From: CBDDEI01 sp965226775
GTDB taxonomy: Bacteria > Chloroflexota > Dehalococcoidia > SHYD01
Assembly (NCBI GenBank): GCA_965226775.1
Contig: CBDDEI010000002.1
Coordinates: 1,860,001-1,924,000, forward strand
Direction: 5' to 3'
Length of the DNA: 64,000 nt
Shown: one piece after another, positions 36,501 to 44,777 of the stretch
How the letters are laid out: each line of letters opens with the position of its first letter
Numbering within the stretch: position 1 is the stretch's first letter
Made by a program: the position numbers and the translations under genes
The notes under the pieces: generated by a model
Databases searched by the model: none
What the model was told of the DNA's origin: nothing
What the model saw: only the letters and a program-made list of their open reading frames with translations

Positions 36501-36707
36501 TCTGCCTCTGTAGTTTAGCTTGCAGAGGTGCGTGAACCTGTTTACAATGAGCGAGATGCACTTTAGATTGGCATAGCATCATGCAGAGAAGGGCTCCACC
36601 AATGAGCCCAAGGGCTACGGCCCGTTTACTGTGAGGAATGTTTTAGCAGCCAGCCAAGTAGCGCTGGCGCTAATTGAGATAACGAGAGATCAGGGATAGT
36701 CAGAAGT

Positions 36708-36896
36708 ATGACCTTTGTAAGCTTAAACGATGGAGAAGGCATTGAGAGTCTGCTACGGCGGTTCCGTAACTCCGTAGCGCGGTCTGGCCTCTTGCGAGAG
36801 GTAAAGGAGCGGCGCTTCTTCCGATCCAAGTCGGAGAAGGCTCGGATGGCCGTTCAGCGTGCGGCGCGGAAGCACCGCCGTCGGCCTCCCACCTAA
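36708..36896 (+). CDS. rpsU: Ribosomal protein S21
   Basis: 62 residues. VSLNDGEGIESLLRRFRNSV followed by a strongly basic tail (RFFRSKSEKARMAVQRAARK) is the S21 pattern. It is a 30S subunit protein. It lies just upstream of tRNA-Leu(CAG) and tRNA-Arg(GCG) on the same strand. Confidence 0.93.
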   Translation: MTFVSLNDGEGIESLLRRFRNSVARSGLLREVKERRFFRSKSEKARMAVQRAARKHRRRPPT

Positions 36897-36926
36897 TCAA
36901 TCGCACACACCAAGCCCGGGAAACAA

Positions 36927-37012
36927 GCCGAAGTGGCGGAATGGCAGACGCGCTACGTTCAGGACGTAGTGTCCTTACGGGCGTGTGGGTTCAAATCCCA
37001 CCTTCGGCACCA
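36927..37012 (+). tRNA. tRNA-Leu (CAG)
   Basis: Acceptor GCCGAAG pairs with CTTCGGC; the D arm, the anticodon arm CTACGTTCAGGACGTAG with loop TTCAGGA (anticodon CAG), a long variable arm and the T arm TGTGGGTTCAAATCCCAC-type are all present. Encoded CCA at the 3' end. The long variable arm fits the class II tRNA-Leu. Confidence 0.93.
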
Positions 37013-37080
37013 CCTATTCTCCCTGCGGGTTGGCTGGTAACAGCAGAGCGATAAGCAGCCACCACGCCAAGAGACGACGT

Positions 37081-37153
37081 GCGCTAGTAGCTCAGTGGAT
37101 AGAGCGCAGCCCTGCGGAGGCTGAGGTCGTGGGTTCGAGACCCGCCTAGCGCG
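37081..37153 (+). tRNA. tRNA-Arg (GCG)
   Basis: Acceptor GCGCTAG pairs with CTAGCGC; D arm GCTC..GAGC; anticodon stem CAGCC/GGCTG with loop CTGCGGA, anticodon GCG; T arm GTGGG/CCCGC. The GCG anticodon reads CGC; most bacteria use ACG (inosine) instead. CCA is not encoded. It lies just after rpsU and tRNA-Leu. Confidence 0.85.
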
Positions 37154-37170
37154 CTTTTACTAGCATATTC

Positions 37171-37205
37171 TGCCGGCAAGCACATCCGCTTGCCGGCATT
37201 TGTTT
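37171..37205 (+). terminator. Bidirectional terminator hairpin
   Basis: TGCCGGCAAGC, six-base loop, GCTTGCCGGCA, then TTTGTTT. A perfect 11-bp stem with a U-rich tail on the + strand, ending the tRNA transcription unit. It also abuts the end of the minus-strand flippase gene. Confidence 0.75.
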
Positions 37206-38214
37206 ACCCAAGTCCTCCCCCCTGCTCCTGCGCACCCGCAGGCCGGGCTTCCTCTAACACCTCCGCGGCAGCAAAGCGGCGCAGCGCCACCATCAGCAGC
37301 GCCAAGCCCACTGCCACACCAAACCACAGCGTGCTCAAGCGGATCAGGATGGCTGAGGTGACCGCCTGCTCCCGGGACAAGCCCAGCAAGAACTGCGAAA
37401 GGCCGGTGATGCCGCCCTCGGCAATGCCCAGCCCGCCCGGCATCAAGAAAAGCGAGCCGCCCAGGGAGGATACGGCCAGGATAAAGGTGGCCTGCACCAG
37501 CATCTCGCCGCTGGGCGGCTGGCCCAGACCCAGGAGCACTAAGTAGTAGGCCATGCACTCACCTCCCCAAGAGAGGGTGCCCAAGAAGACGCCCAAGAGC
37601 AGATTCTTAGGGTGGAAAATAACCTGAGTGCTGGCGTAGAACTCGCGGAGGTGGCTTATATGGTTTCTGACCATTGGAACGCGCCCAATGATGGAGAAGG
37701 CCACCTCTGCAAGCGCGGGCGTCCAAGCCACCACGAGGATGCTCCCTGCAGCCAAGAGCACAAACAGCACCACCTGCCAGCCCAGCCCAAAGGACGCAAC
37801 GCCCACCGAAGCCAGCAGCACCATCGCAAGGCCGTCTGTCAGGCGCTCCGCAACGATGATGGGCGCAGAGCGGAAGAGCGGGACGCCCACCCGTATGCGC
37901 AGGAAGTAGCTCTTTAGCCACTCGCCCACTTTGCCTGGCGTTACCACCATGGAGAGCCCGGCAAAGAAAATGATCAGGCTCTCCCAGGGAGAAAGGGTGC
38001 GCACGCCAATCTGGCGCAGGTAGAAGTGCCACTTTAGGAAGCGCAGGCCGTAGTTCCACAGGGTAAGGGCCAGGATGGCCGGGAGCAGCGCCCAGTTGAA
38101 GTCGCCCAGGGTCCGCGCCAGCTTTCCCGCGTCTGCGTACAACGAAAGCGCCGCCAGCACCACCACGGCGAATACCAGGGAGAAGAGGAACTTGGTTCGG
38201 ATTGAGGCGAGCAA
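37204..38214 (-). CDS. UPF0104/lysylphosphatidylglycerol synthase-type membrane protein
   Basis: 336 residues, about eight transmembrane helices, and the family pattern GLSMVVTPGKVGEWLKSYFL plus GGLGIAEGGITGLSQFLLG. Members are flippase-like or LPG-synthase membrane domains; the catalytic cytoplasmic domain is absent. The start as drawn is TTG at 38214, where the gene lies in a direct repeat: a second copy of its first 97 bp with ATG (38727) lies upstream. The native start and ribosome-binding site were probably at that copy, overlapping the methyltransferase stop (TAATG). Confidence 0.82.
   Translation of the reverse strand: MLASIRTKFLFSLVFAVVVLAALSLYADAGKLARTLGDFNWALLPAILALTLWNYGLRFLKWHFYLRQIGVRTLSPWESLIIFFAGLSMVVTPGKVGEWLKSYFLRIRVGVPLFRSAPIIVAERLTDGLAMVLLASVGVASFGLGWQVVLFVLLAAGSILVVAWTPALAEVAFSIIGRVPMVRNHISHLREFYASTQVIFHPKNLLLGVFLGTLSWGGECMAYYLVLLGLGQPPSGEMLVQATFILAVSSLGGSLFLMPGGLGIAEGGITGLSQFLLGLSREQAVTSAILIRLSTLWFGVAVGLALLMVALRRFAAAEVLEEARPAGAQEQGGGLG
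38117..38213. repeat. 97-bp direct repeat, copy A (inside the flippase gene)
   Basis: 97 bases from gccagctt to gaggcgagca. Copy B at 38630-38726 differs at three positions. Copy A carries the flippase codons from about residue 2 onward but lacks the ATG; the frame starts with TTG here. Confidence 0.92.
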
Positions 38215-38234
38215 GCGGTTTACGACTGCGCAGG

Positions 38235-38600
38235 TTACAGCGCAGTAGTAGCCAGGGCGGGCACGGATATTAGCTTTCGATTGATTGGATCGGCGGCAAG
38301 GCTGAAGGCTTCCAACACAATTGCGCCTAACAATGGGATGCTTCCTTCGTCACCAAAGACACATGGCACGGGCCAACTCTCATCGCCGATGCGCACTTGG
38401 GCAGCAGTTAACTCTCGCTCGATTGTTTCACCAGTCGCAAGAGTGAAGGGACGCGTCGCCAATGGGTGATACCCTAGACGTTCCAACAAAGGGCGCGGCA
38501 ACCACAAGTACGTGGAGCCGGTGTCTACCAGCGCTTCTACTTCCTCCTGGGCATCACCCGTTAGAGAAAGAACTGTGAGGGGATAATAAAACGTGCCCAT
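38235..38600 (-). CDS. Retropepsin-like aspartic protease-fold protein
   Basis: 121 residues. VEALVDTGSTYLWLPRPLLE holds the DTGS aspartic protease motif, then a hydrophobic strand pattern (LLGAIVLEAFSLAADPINRKL), as in single-domain retropepsin-like (gag-asp) proteins. It lies between the two copies of the 97-bp repeat, so the gene with its flanks (38214-38629) is an insertion in the 5' end of the flippase gene. Confidence 0.75.
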   Translation of the reverse strand: MGTFYYPLTVLSLTGDAQEEVEALVDTGSTYLWLPRPLLERLGYHPLATRPFTLATGETIERELTAAQVRIGDESWPVPCVFGDEGSIPLLGAIVLEAFSLAADPINRKLISVPALATTAL

Positions 38601-38629
38601 AGTGCACCAATTATAGCATTAAGCTGCAG

Positions 38630-38726
38630 GCCAGCTTGCCCGCGTCCGCGTACAACGAAAGCGCCGCCAGTACCACCACGGCGAATACCAGGGAGAAGAG
38701 GAACTTGGTTCGGATTGAGGCGAGCA
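38630..38726. repeat. 97-bp direct repeat, copy B (original flippase start)
   Basis: Identical to copy A at 94 of 97 positions. The ATG at 38727 follows the methyltransferase stop (TAATG) and would start MLASIRTKFLFSLVFAVVVL, after which the frame leaves the flippase sequence. This is the likely native 5' end. Confidence 0.92.
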
Positions 38727-39482
38727 TTAGCGCTTTACCGCAACAAAGCGGAGGCGAACGTAGTCTACCGACCACGTGCCGTCCCGGTAGAGCGCCGGCC
38801 GCAGCGAGTCCTCCACTAAAGCAATGGCCGCGGCGCGTTCGCCCGCGCTCAGGTGCGCGAAGAGCCGGGCGCCAAACATCCCCAACCAGTCCGCTAGCCC
38901 GGCATCGCCGCCGTCCACAGGCGTTGGCCTGGGAAAGCGCCAAAGAGCCTGCACTTTGAAACCCGCGGCCTCCAGCAACGTGGCGTACTCGCCGGGGCTG
39001 GGGAAGTACCACGGGTAGTCGTCCGATGAGAGCGGGCGTCCAATCGTGTTGAGCGCTTCGAGGGACGCCGCGACAACGTGTGCGATGTTGTCCTTCTCAC
39101 CGAGCTCGGCAACGAACCGCCCACCGGGCTTGAGGGCTGCCGCCACGCAGGCCAGCACGGCAGCAGGGTCCTTCATCCAGTGCAGCGCGGCGTTGGAGAA
39201 GACGGCGTCAAAGGGCTTAGAGAAGGAGAAATCGGCGGCGTCCGCCAGCACAAACTCGATGTCCGAGGAGTGGCGGCGCGCCTCGGCAAGCATGTTAGCA
39301 TCACGGTCCAGGCCAACGACCGTCGCGCCCGCGGCGGCAAGCTGGGCGGTTAGTTGCCCTGTGCCGCAGCCAAGGTCGAGGATGCGCTCTCCAGGCTGAG
39401 GAGCCAGGAGTTCAATCAGGTTTTCGCCGTAGCGCCAGACGTAGGAGAACTGTTCCTGGTAACGGGCTGCTTCCCAAACCAT
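38727..39482 (-). CDS. Class I SAM-dependent methyltransferase
   Basis: 251 residues. Motif I ERILDLGCGTGQLTAQLAA near residue 35, VGLDRDANMLAEAR, and SNAALHWMKDPAAVL resembles trans-aconitate-methyltransferase-like enzymes. The C-terminal half is helical. Its stop overlaps the ATG of flippase repeat copy B (TAATG). Its 5' end abuts DUF362 on the minus strand, so it is probably in the same unit. Substrate unknown. Confidence 0.85.
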   Translation of the reverse strand: MVWEAARYQEQFSYVWRYGENLIELLAPQPGERILDLGCGTGQLTAQLAAAGATVVGLDRDANMLAEARRHSSDIEFVLADAADFSFSKPFDAVFSNAALHWMKDPAAVLACVAAALKPGGRFVAELGEKDNIAHVVAASLEALNTIGRPLSSDDYPWYFPSPGEYATLLEAAGFKVQALWRFPRPTPVDGGDAGLADWLGMFGARLFAHLSAGERAAAIALVEDSLRPALYRDGTWSVDYVRLRFVAVKR

Positions 39483-39483
39483 G

Positions 39484-40617
39484 CTAGTACTGCTGGAAGA
39501 GCTTGCCCCACTCCATGTTCATCATGCTGTTCACCCGGCCTTTGCCAATAAGGTTGTACCAGAAGCCGTTGTAGTAGAGGTTGGAGGCAAAGTAGGCCCA
39601 GGGCACGATGAAGGAGCGCAGCAACAGGTGCTCCAATGGCTTGAGGGGACCCCAGTAGATGAGCTTCTGACCCTTGCTGGCCAGAGTGTTCTCGCTGCCG
39701 GTGAAGCGCCAGTCCACGCCCTCGATGTCCTCTCCAACCACCTCAATCTCCCGGGGGTCGCCGCAGCCCAAACCCATCTCATGGGCCAGGCGGATGAACT
39801 TGATGGAGAGCGGGTCGAAGCCCATCATCTTGGCCGCGATGGCGTCCACCGCCACGGGGTCGGCGCTGGCAAGGAAGGTGTTCTTCACGTAGGGACGCAT
39901 CGCGCGCGGGCCGGGACCGTCGCCGGCAAAGGTGCCGTCGGTCAGCGCGAATACGCCCGGGTGAATCTCCCGCTGGATGGTCAGCAGATCGACCAGGGTT
40001 TCGTGAATGACGGCGTGCGTCCAGTGCCGCTCAAAATTCAGCAGCCCGCCGAACGCGTTCTTCATTGCGCCCGTGATAGTGGTGAAGACATGCGTTTTCA
40101 TAGTGGGCAGGTGAAGCACGTTCTTGCCGGGGAACATCGCGGGGATGCGGATGCCGTCCGGGTAGACCTTGTCCAGCACCAGGAGCGGGCTCTTAGGCTG
40201 ATAGGGTTCCCAGGGAATGTCAGGCTCATTCAGGTGGACGCTCTGGAGGCCGTGCTTATCCAGAACCGCCTTGTGCTTGTTCTTGACCTCGCCCTCGCGG
40301 GAGTCCACTACCACCGTGCCGTTCTGAGCGGGGATGAGGTCGTTGTAGCCCATCGCCCGCAGCGCCCTGATTGCCCCGTCCAGCTGCCAGGGCGTGGTGG
40401 AGCAAGCGGGAAAGAAGTGCTGCCAAGTGATATTTATCTTGAGGAGCGTCTCCGGCCCCTTGGGCATGTGGGCGGAGTACTCGGCCAGCGCCAGCGCCCG
40501 TTGGATATCCTCATGCACCGTGTCGGGGCGGGTATACACCACGGCGACCTTAGCAGTGCGCGGCTTTTTGGCAGCGCCGGGGGTAGCGGCTTGCGTCTGG
40601 GGCACTGCGGTGGTCAC
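39484..40617 (-). CDS. DUF362-domain protein
   Basis: 377 residues. KINITWQHFFPACSTTPWQL, AQNGTVVVDSREGE and TMKTHVFTTITGAMKNAFGG are the DUF362 pattern. There is no ferredoxin cysteine cluster; the C-terminal part is hydrophobic (PWAYFASNLYYNGFWYNLIG). The start is GTG at 40617, seven bases downstream of the transketolase C-subunit stop, with an agaggt site, so the gene is probably read with the split transketolase. Function unknown. Confidence 0.75.
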   Translation of the reverse strand: MTTAVPQTQAATPGAAKKPRTAKVAVVYTRPDTVHEDIQRALALAEYSAHMPKGPETLLKINITWQHFFPACSTTPWQLDGAIRALRAMGYNDLIPAQNGTVVVDSREGEVKNKHKAVLDKHGLQSVHLNEPDIPWEPYQPKSPLLVLDKVYPDGIRIPAMFPGKNVLHLPTMKTHVFTTITGAMKNAFGGLLNFERHWTHAVIHETLVDLLTIQREIHPGVFALTDGTFAGDGPGPRAMRPYVKNTFLASADPVAVDAIAAKMMGFDPLSIKFIRLAHEMGLGCGDPREIEVVGEDIEGVDWRFTGSENTLASKGQKLIYWGPLKPLEHLLLRSFIVPWAYFASNLYYNGFWYNLIGKGRVNSMMNMEWGKLFQQY

Positions 40618-40624
40618 GGGACCT

Positions 40625-41644
40625 CTATTTCTTGCGAGCGATAGCCTGCTGCACTTTGGCAGCTATGTCCGCAGCGGTAAGGCCATACTCTTTCAGCAGC
40701 TCGGCGGGTTTGCCCGACTGCCCGTAGCGGTCACGAACGGCCACGATCTCCTGCGGCGTGGGCCGCTGCTCCGCCAGCACCGTCGCGACCAGGCTGCCGA
40801 GGCCGCCCTGGGCCAAGTGCTCTTCTGCGGTCACGATAGCGCCCGTTTCCTCAGCGGCGGCTAGGATGGCCTCCGTGTCCAGGGGAGCAAGGGTAGACAT
40901 ATTCAGCACCCGCACCGAGACGCCCTGTCCGGCAAGCTGGTCGGCGGCGTCCAGGGCTGCTTTCACCATCACGCCGCAGGCAATGACTGTCGCGTCTTTG
41001 CCCTCGCGCAGCTGGTCGGCTTTGCCCAGTTGGAAGCGGTGTTCAGGGTCGTAGATAAAGGGGGTGGCCGGACGGCTGGTCCTGATATAAAAGGGGCCGT
41101 TCGTGTTGACGGCTACGGCGGTGGCCTGCGCGGTCTCCACACTGTCCGCCGGCACCACCACGTTGAAGCCAGGAAGGGCGCACACCAAGGCAAGGTCCTC
41201 GATGGCCTGGGCCGACTTGCCGTCCTCGCCAACGGTCATGCCGCTGTGGCTTGCGACTATCTTCACGTTGAGGTGCGGCTGCGCGATGGACACCCGTAGC
41301 TGGTCGAAGGCCCGAGAAGTGGCAAACACCGCGAAGGTGGTCGCCACGGGCACTTTGCCCGCCGCAGCTAGCCCGGCGGCTACGTTCATCATGCTTTGCT
41401 CCGCCACACCCACGCGGAAGAAGCGGTCGGGATACTTCTGCATAAAATTGATGCTCTTGGTGGACTTGCCCAAGTCTGCATCTACTACCACCAAGTTAGG
41501 GTGGTCCGCGCCCAGCTCCGTCAGCGCGTTGCCAAAGGAGTCTCGTGTAGCATAGCCGGCGGCAATCTTCTGGGGGTCGGCAAAGAGCGCCTGCAGGAAC
41601 TGAAAAGCGCCGTCGTAGTGGCCGTTGTGGTGCGCGGAGGTCAT
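40625..41644 (-). CDS. Transketolase, C-terminal subunit
   Basis: 339 residues with the pyrimidine-binding and C-terminal domains of transketolase. VVVDADLGKSTKSINFMQKY, then FRVGVAEQSMMNVAAGLA and SHSGMTVGEDGKSAQAIED are typical. It overlaps the N-subunit stop by 4 bp. Together with that subunit it forms a split transketolase like those in Archaea, Chloroflexota and other groups, giving pentose-phosphate interconversion. Confidence 0.93.
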   Translation of the reverse strand: MTSAHHNGHYDGAFQFLQALFADPQKIAAGYATRDSFGNALTELGADHPNLVVVDADLGKSTKSINFMQKYPDRFFRVGVAEQSMMNVAAGLAAAGKVPVATTFAVFATSRAFDQLRVSIAQPHLNVKIVASHSGMTVGEDGKSAQAIEDLALVCALPGFNVVVPADSVETAQATAVAVNTNGPFYIRTSRPATPFIYDPEHRFQLGKADQLREGKDATVIACGVMVKAALDAADQLAGQGVSVRVLNMSTLAPLDTEAILAAAEETGAIVTAEEHLAQGGLGSLVATVLAEQRPTPQEIVAVRDRYGQSGKPAELLKEYGLTAADIAAKVQQAIARKK

Positions 41645-42519
41645 GCGCCTATCTCCTGAAGCGCCAGCTCAAGCTGCTCCTTGCTTGGCGCTGCACCGTG
41701 GAACGCGGGGTTGTTCTCCATGTAGCTCACACCCTTGCCTTTTACTGTAGATGCGATGATGACGGAAGGCTGACCCTGCACCTGCTGCACCTTGTGGAAC
41801 GCCTGCAACAGCGATGGAAAGCTGTGGCCGTCCGCCTCTTCAACATGCCACCCGAAAGCCTTCCACTTATCCGACAGCGGGTCTATGGCCGAGGTCACAC
41901 GCACAAAGTCGTCGTTCTGGATGCCGTTCTTGTCCACGATGGCGACCAGGTGGTCGAGCTTATGGAAGCTGGCGGTCATGGCCGCTTCCCACACCGATCC
42001 CTCCTGGCACTCGCCGTCACCAAGCAGCACGTACACCCGGTAGTCAAGCTGATCTAGGCGTCCTGCCAGCGCGTGGCCCACGCCAAAGGGCAAGCCCATG
42101 CCTAGCGAACCCGCGGACATCTCGACGCCGGGCACCAGGGTGGAGTCGTTGTGGCCCTGGAGTATGCTGCCAAAGCTACGGAAGGTGGGCAACAGCTCTC
42201 GGTTAAAATAGCCGGCCTCCGCCAGCGTCGCGTACATGATTGGAGAAGCGTGCCCCTTGCTCATGATGAAGCGGTCCCGCTCCGGCCACTTGGTGTTCTG
42301 AGGGTCGTAGCTCATCACGGCAAAGTAGAGGGCGGTCATGATGTCCGCAGAAGAAAGGGAGCCGCCGGGATGGCCGCTATTAGCCGCAAACACCATCTCC
42401 ACGACCTCTCGCCGCAATGTGCGGGCAATGGCCGATAGACGATCAATATGCTCTGGAGGGTAGGGCGGGGCTGGTAAGGGGTGCGGGGCTGATGTTCGAG
42501 GAGAAGTCTCGCTGGTCAT
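41641..42519 (-). CDS. Transketolase, N-terminal subunit
   Basis: 292 residues with the thiamine diphosphate-binding domain. NSGHPGGSLSSADIMTALYF and LGDGECQEGSVWEAAMTASF, followed by VAIVDKNGIQNDD, give the GDG...N motif that binds Mg-TPP. First gene of the unit; a gap precedes it. Split transketolases are coded by adjacent genes as here. Confidence 0.94.
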   Translation of the reverse strand: MTSETSPRTSAPHPLPAPPYPPEHIDRLSAIARTLRREVVEMVFAANSGHPGGSLSSADIMTALYFAVMSYDPQNTKWPERDRFIMSKGHASPIMYATLAEAGYFNRELLPTFRSFGSILQGHNDSTLVPGVEMSAGSLGMGLPFGVGHALAGRLDQLDYRVYVLLGDGECQEGSVWEAAMTASFHKLDHLVAIVDKNGIQNDDFVRVTSAIDPLSDKWKAFGWHVEEADGHSFPSLLQAFHKVQQVQGQPSVIIASTVKGKGVSYMENNPAFHGAAPSKEQLELALQEIGA

Positions 42520-42606
42520 GGGACTCCCGTTAGCGTGGATTTCAACTCATTATAGACGCAGGGTTCTCGCGAGTCTAACATCCCGCCAGCTTAGGCAGGC
42601 CAACCG

Positions 42607-43131
42607 TTATTGAGAAGGAGCGCCGCTGTCCGGCAGCATCCATTGCATGCGCAGACTCTGCATACAGTGACGCTGTTCCAGCCCCCGGTGGTAGCCTTGC
42701 ACCAGCGCGTCAAAGAAGGAGGGGTCCTCTGTAGTCGTCCCGCTTAGACTGCTGCTCGTAGTTGCGCTGAGGGGCGTCCCGCCGTCGCGGGCGTTTCTTG
42801 CGGCGGCCCAGAGTTGTAGACAATCGAAAGGCTCTTCAGGGGCAGCTGCAAGTTGTTGGGCATTGGCGGGGAGCAACAGAGCCTGCTGGACACTGGACCC
42901 GCCACTTGGCAACAGGAACGCCACGGTAATTGCCAGAATGCAGAGGAGGAAGCACGCGAGTAGTTGAGCGAAGAGTAACCGGAACTGACGGCGCTCTTGG
43001 GAACTTCGCGCCGTTAGAATGCGTTCCAGCTCTTGTTCGAGTTGGTCGTTCAGTCCCTGGGAGCGATCCTGGCTACTTGAGGCCATCGTCCATCCCTCCG
43101 ATGCACCCACATCGTCTTTCCCACGCGACAC
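42607..43131 (-). CDS. Single-pass membrane protein of unknown function
   Basis: 174 residues from the GTG at 43131, or 159 from ATG at 43086. Charged N-terminus (QLEQELERILTARSSQERRQ), then one hydrophobic segment (LACFLLCILAITVAFLLPSG), then a longer extracytoplasmic part with several low-complexity stretches. No recognised family. It lies between transketolase and yraN. Confidence 0.5.
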   Translation of the reverse strand: MSRGKDDVGASEGWTMASSSQDRSQGLNDQLEQELERILTARSSQERRQFRLLFAQLLACFLLCILAITVAFLLPSGGSSVQQALLLPANAQQLAAAPEEPFDCLQLWAAARNARDGGTPLSATTSSSLSGTTTEDPSFFDALVQGYHRGLEQRHCMQSLRMQWMLPDSGAPSQ

Positions 43132-43261
43132 TTATAGTGTACACGCTCCAATGCAGTATGGCGCAATAATTTTTCCTGCACCAACCGCCTTAGGGATGAT
43201 TATGCTACCTGAAAGCCGCCCTCCTCACAAGCGCGCCGCGCACATTGCCGCTCCGTCCCCG

Positions 43262-43633
43262 CTACCCGCCTACCGCGTCCTTGAGGACCTCCACCCGCAG
43301 CAGCTTGCCCTGGGTGGTGAGCTCCACCGCTACCAGGTCTATGCGCAGCTCCTGAGGCAGCTCCGGATGCTCCTGCGCGTACTCCTCCGCCAGCGCGGCC
43401 AGACGCGCCGCCTTGACGGGCGTCACCGACTCCTCCGGCGTGCCGCGGGAGACGCCTCGCTTGGTGCGCACTTCGATAATGACCAGCGCTCCGCCCTCTA
43501 GCGCCACTAGATCGATCTCACCGTTGGTCGTGCGGTGGTTCGTCGCCAGGATCTGGTAACCCAACGCTTCCAGCCGCTCACGGGCTAATCGCTCGCCCAT
43601 CGCGCCCAAATTGATGCGCGCGCTACCAGCCAC
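43262..43633 (-). CDS. YraN/UPF0102 nuclease-fold protein
   Basis: About 123 residues from the GTG at 43633. The family begins with a segment like LGAMGERLARERLEALGYQI, followed by NGEIDLVALEGGALVIIEVRTKRG, the D...ExK restriction-endonuclease-like motif. GTG at 43633 is chosen because it lies just after the rnhB stop; ATG at 43600 is another option and upstream extension would lie inside rnhB. The rnhB-yraN order is common. Function unknown, with a nuclease role assumed. Confidence 0.88.
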   Translation of the reverse strand: MAGSARINLGAMGERLARERLEALGYQILATNHRTTNGEIDLVALEGGALVIIEVRTKRGVSRGTPEESVTPVKAARLAALAEEYAQEHPELPQELRIDLVAVELTTQGKLLRVEVLKDAVGG

Positions 43634-43635
43634 GG

Positions 43636-44289
43636 CTACGACTCTGGGAAGAGGGCGGGCTGCCGGAAGGGTGAGAAGGAGAGGCGGTGCGCCGAGGAGG
43701 GCCCCAGGCGGCGGATGGCTTCCAGGTGCGTGGCCGAGGCGTAGCCCTTGTGTTGGGCAAAACCCCAACCGCTGCAGCAGGCATCAAGGCGGCACATCAG
43801 CCGGTCCCGGTAGACCTTCGCCACCACGGAGGCTGCTGCCACAGAAAGCACCAGGGCATCGCCTCCGATGATGGCCTTCAGCGGCGCGGGCAGCTTGGGG
43901 CGCTCCCGGCCGTCTACGATGACGAAGTCCGGCGTGCAGGGGAGCGACTCGATGGCGCGGCGCATCGCCAGGTGGGTGGCTGGAGCGATGCCGATGTCGT
44001 CGATAACACGGGGCGAGACTACGCCCACACCAATGCCGAAGCAGTCGTTGCGGATGAGGGGATCGAGGGCCTCCCGCTGACGCGCAGAGAGCTGTTTGCT
44101 GTCTCGCACGCGGTCGAGCCAGGGAAGCGCGACGTCAGGGGTGTAGAGCACGGCAGCGGCCGCAACCACCGGGCCGGCTAGGGGACCGCGGCCCACCTCG
44201 TCCACGCCGGCGATGCAGCGATAGCCCTGCGCCCAGAGCGCTTGCTCTTCCAGGAAGGTGGGGACCTGCTTCCGGCCGCTGCCTGCCAT
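43636..44289 (-). CDS. rnhB: Ribonuclease HII
   Basis: 217 residues. It cleaves RNA in RNA-DNA hybrids, including single ribonucleotides. Seen: CIAGVDEVGRGPLAGPVVAAAA with the catalytic Asp and Glu, DSKQLSARQREALDPLI, and DALVLSVAAASVVAKVYRD. Its stop lies just before the yraN start. Confidence 0.95.
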   Translation of the reverse strand: MAGSGRKQVPTFLEEQALWAQGYRCIAGVDEVGRGPLAGPVVAAAAVLYTPDVALPWLDRVRDSKQLSARQREALDPLIRNDCFGIGVGVVSPRVIDDIGIAPATHLAMRRAIESLPCTPDFVIVDGRERPKLPAPLKAIIGGDALVLSVAAASVVAKVYRDRLMCRLDACCSGWGFAQHKGYASATHLEAIRRLGPSSAHRLSFSPFRQPALFPES

Positions 44290-44298
44290 GAGCGTGCG

Positions 44299-44649
44299 CT
44301 AGCTGAGAATCCCGTCTACGTCCTTTGGGCGGGGTTGGATATGGAGCACGTCATCCACCACCACCAGGGGGCGTCGAATGAGACGAGGCTCCTTGAGCAT
44401 CCAGTCCAGCATCTCCTGTTCGCTCATACGCTCAGGAGTAAGCCCTAGCTTCTTCACGCTGGGACTCTTCATTGAGAACAGGTCTGAGATAGGGCTGCTG
44501 CCCGCCAACGCGCGCAACTCATCCGCCGAGAAGGGATCTTTGAAAAAGTCGCGGTCGGCGATGGCGTCGACCTTCTCAGCTATGGCGGCGCGGGTATCCC
44601 GGCACTGGGAGCAGCTCTTCCACCAGTAGTTGGTAATGGATTTCGGCAT
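44299..44649 (-). CDS. ArsC/Spx-family thioredoxin-like protein
   Basis: 116 residues. The N-terminal WWKSCSQCRDTRAAIAEK holds a Cys-x2-Cys pair in the thioredoxin fold, and LKEPRLIRRPLVVVDDVLHI shows the RR(P) pattern of ArsC/Spx-type proteins. Whether it acts as arsenate reductase or regulator cannot be told. It is the gene upstream of rnhB on the minus strand. Confidence 0.75.
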   Translation of the reverse strand: MPKSITNYWWKSCSQCRDTRAAIAEKVDAIADRDFFKDPFSADELRALAGSSPISDLFSMKSPSVKKLGLTPERMSEQEMLDWMLKEPRLIRRPLVVVDDVLHIQPRPKDVDGILS

Positions 44650-44777
44650 GGACGGCTCCTATGCTCTCGAAGGAATCACCGGCCTCCTTCGACGTACTAA
44701 AGGAAATAGGGGACACACCTAAGACCCCCTGTTGAGGAACTCCGCCTCTCTTGTAGAAGAGCCGGGGTGTGGGCGCG

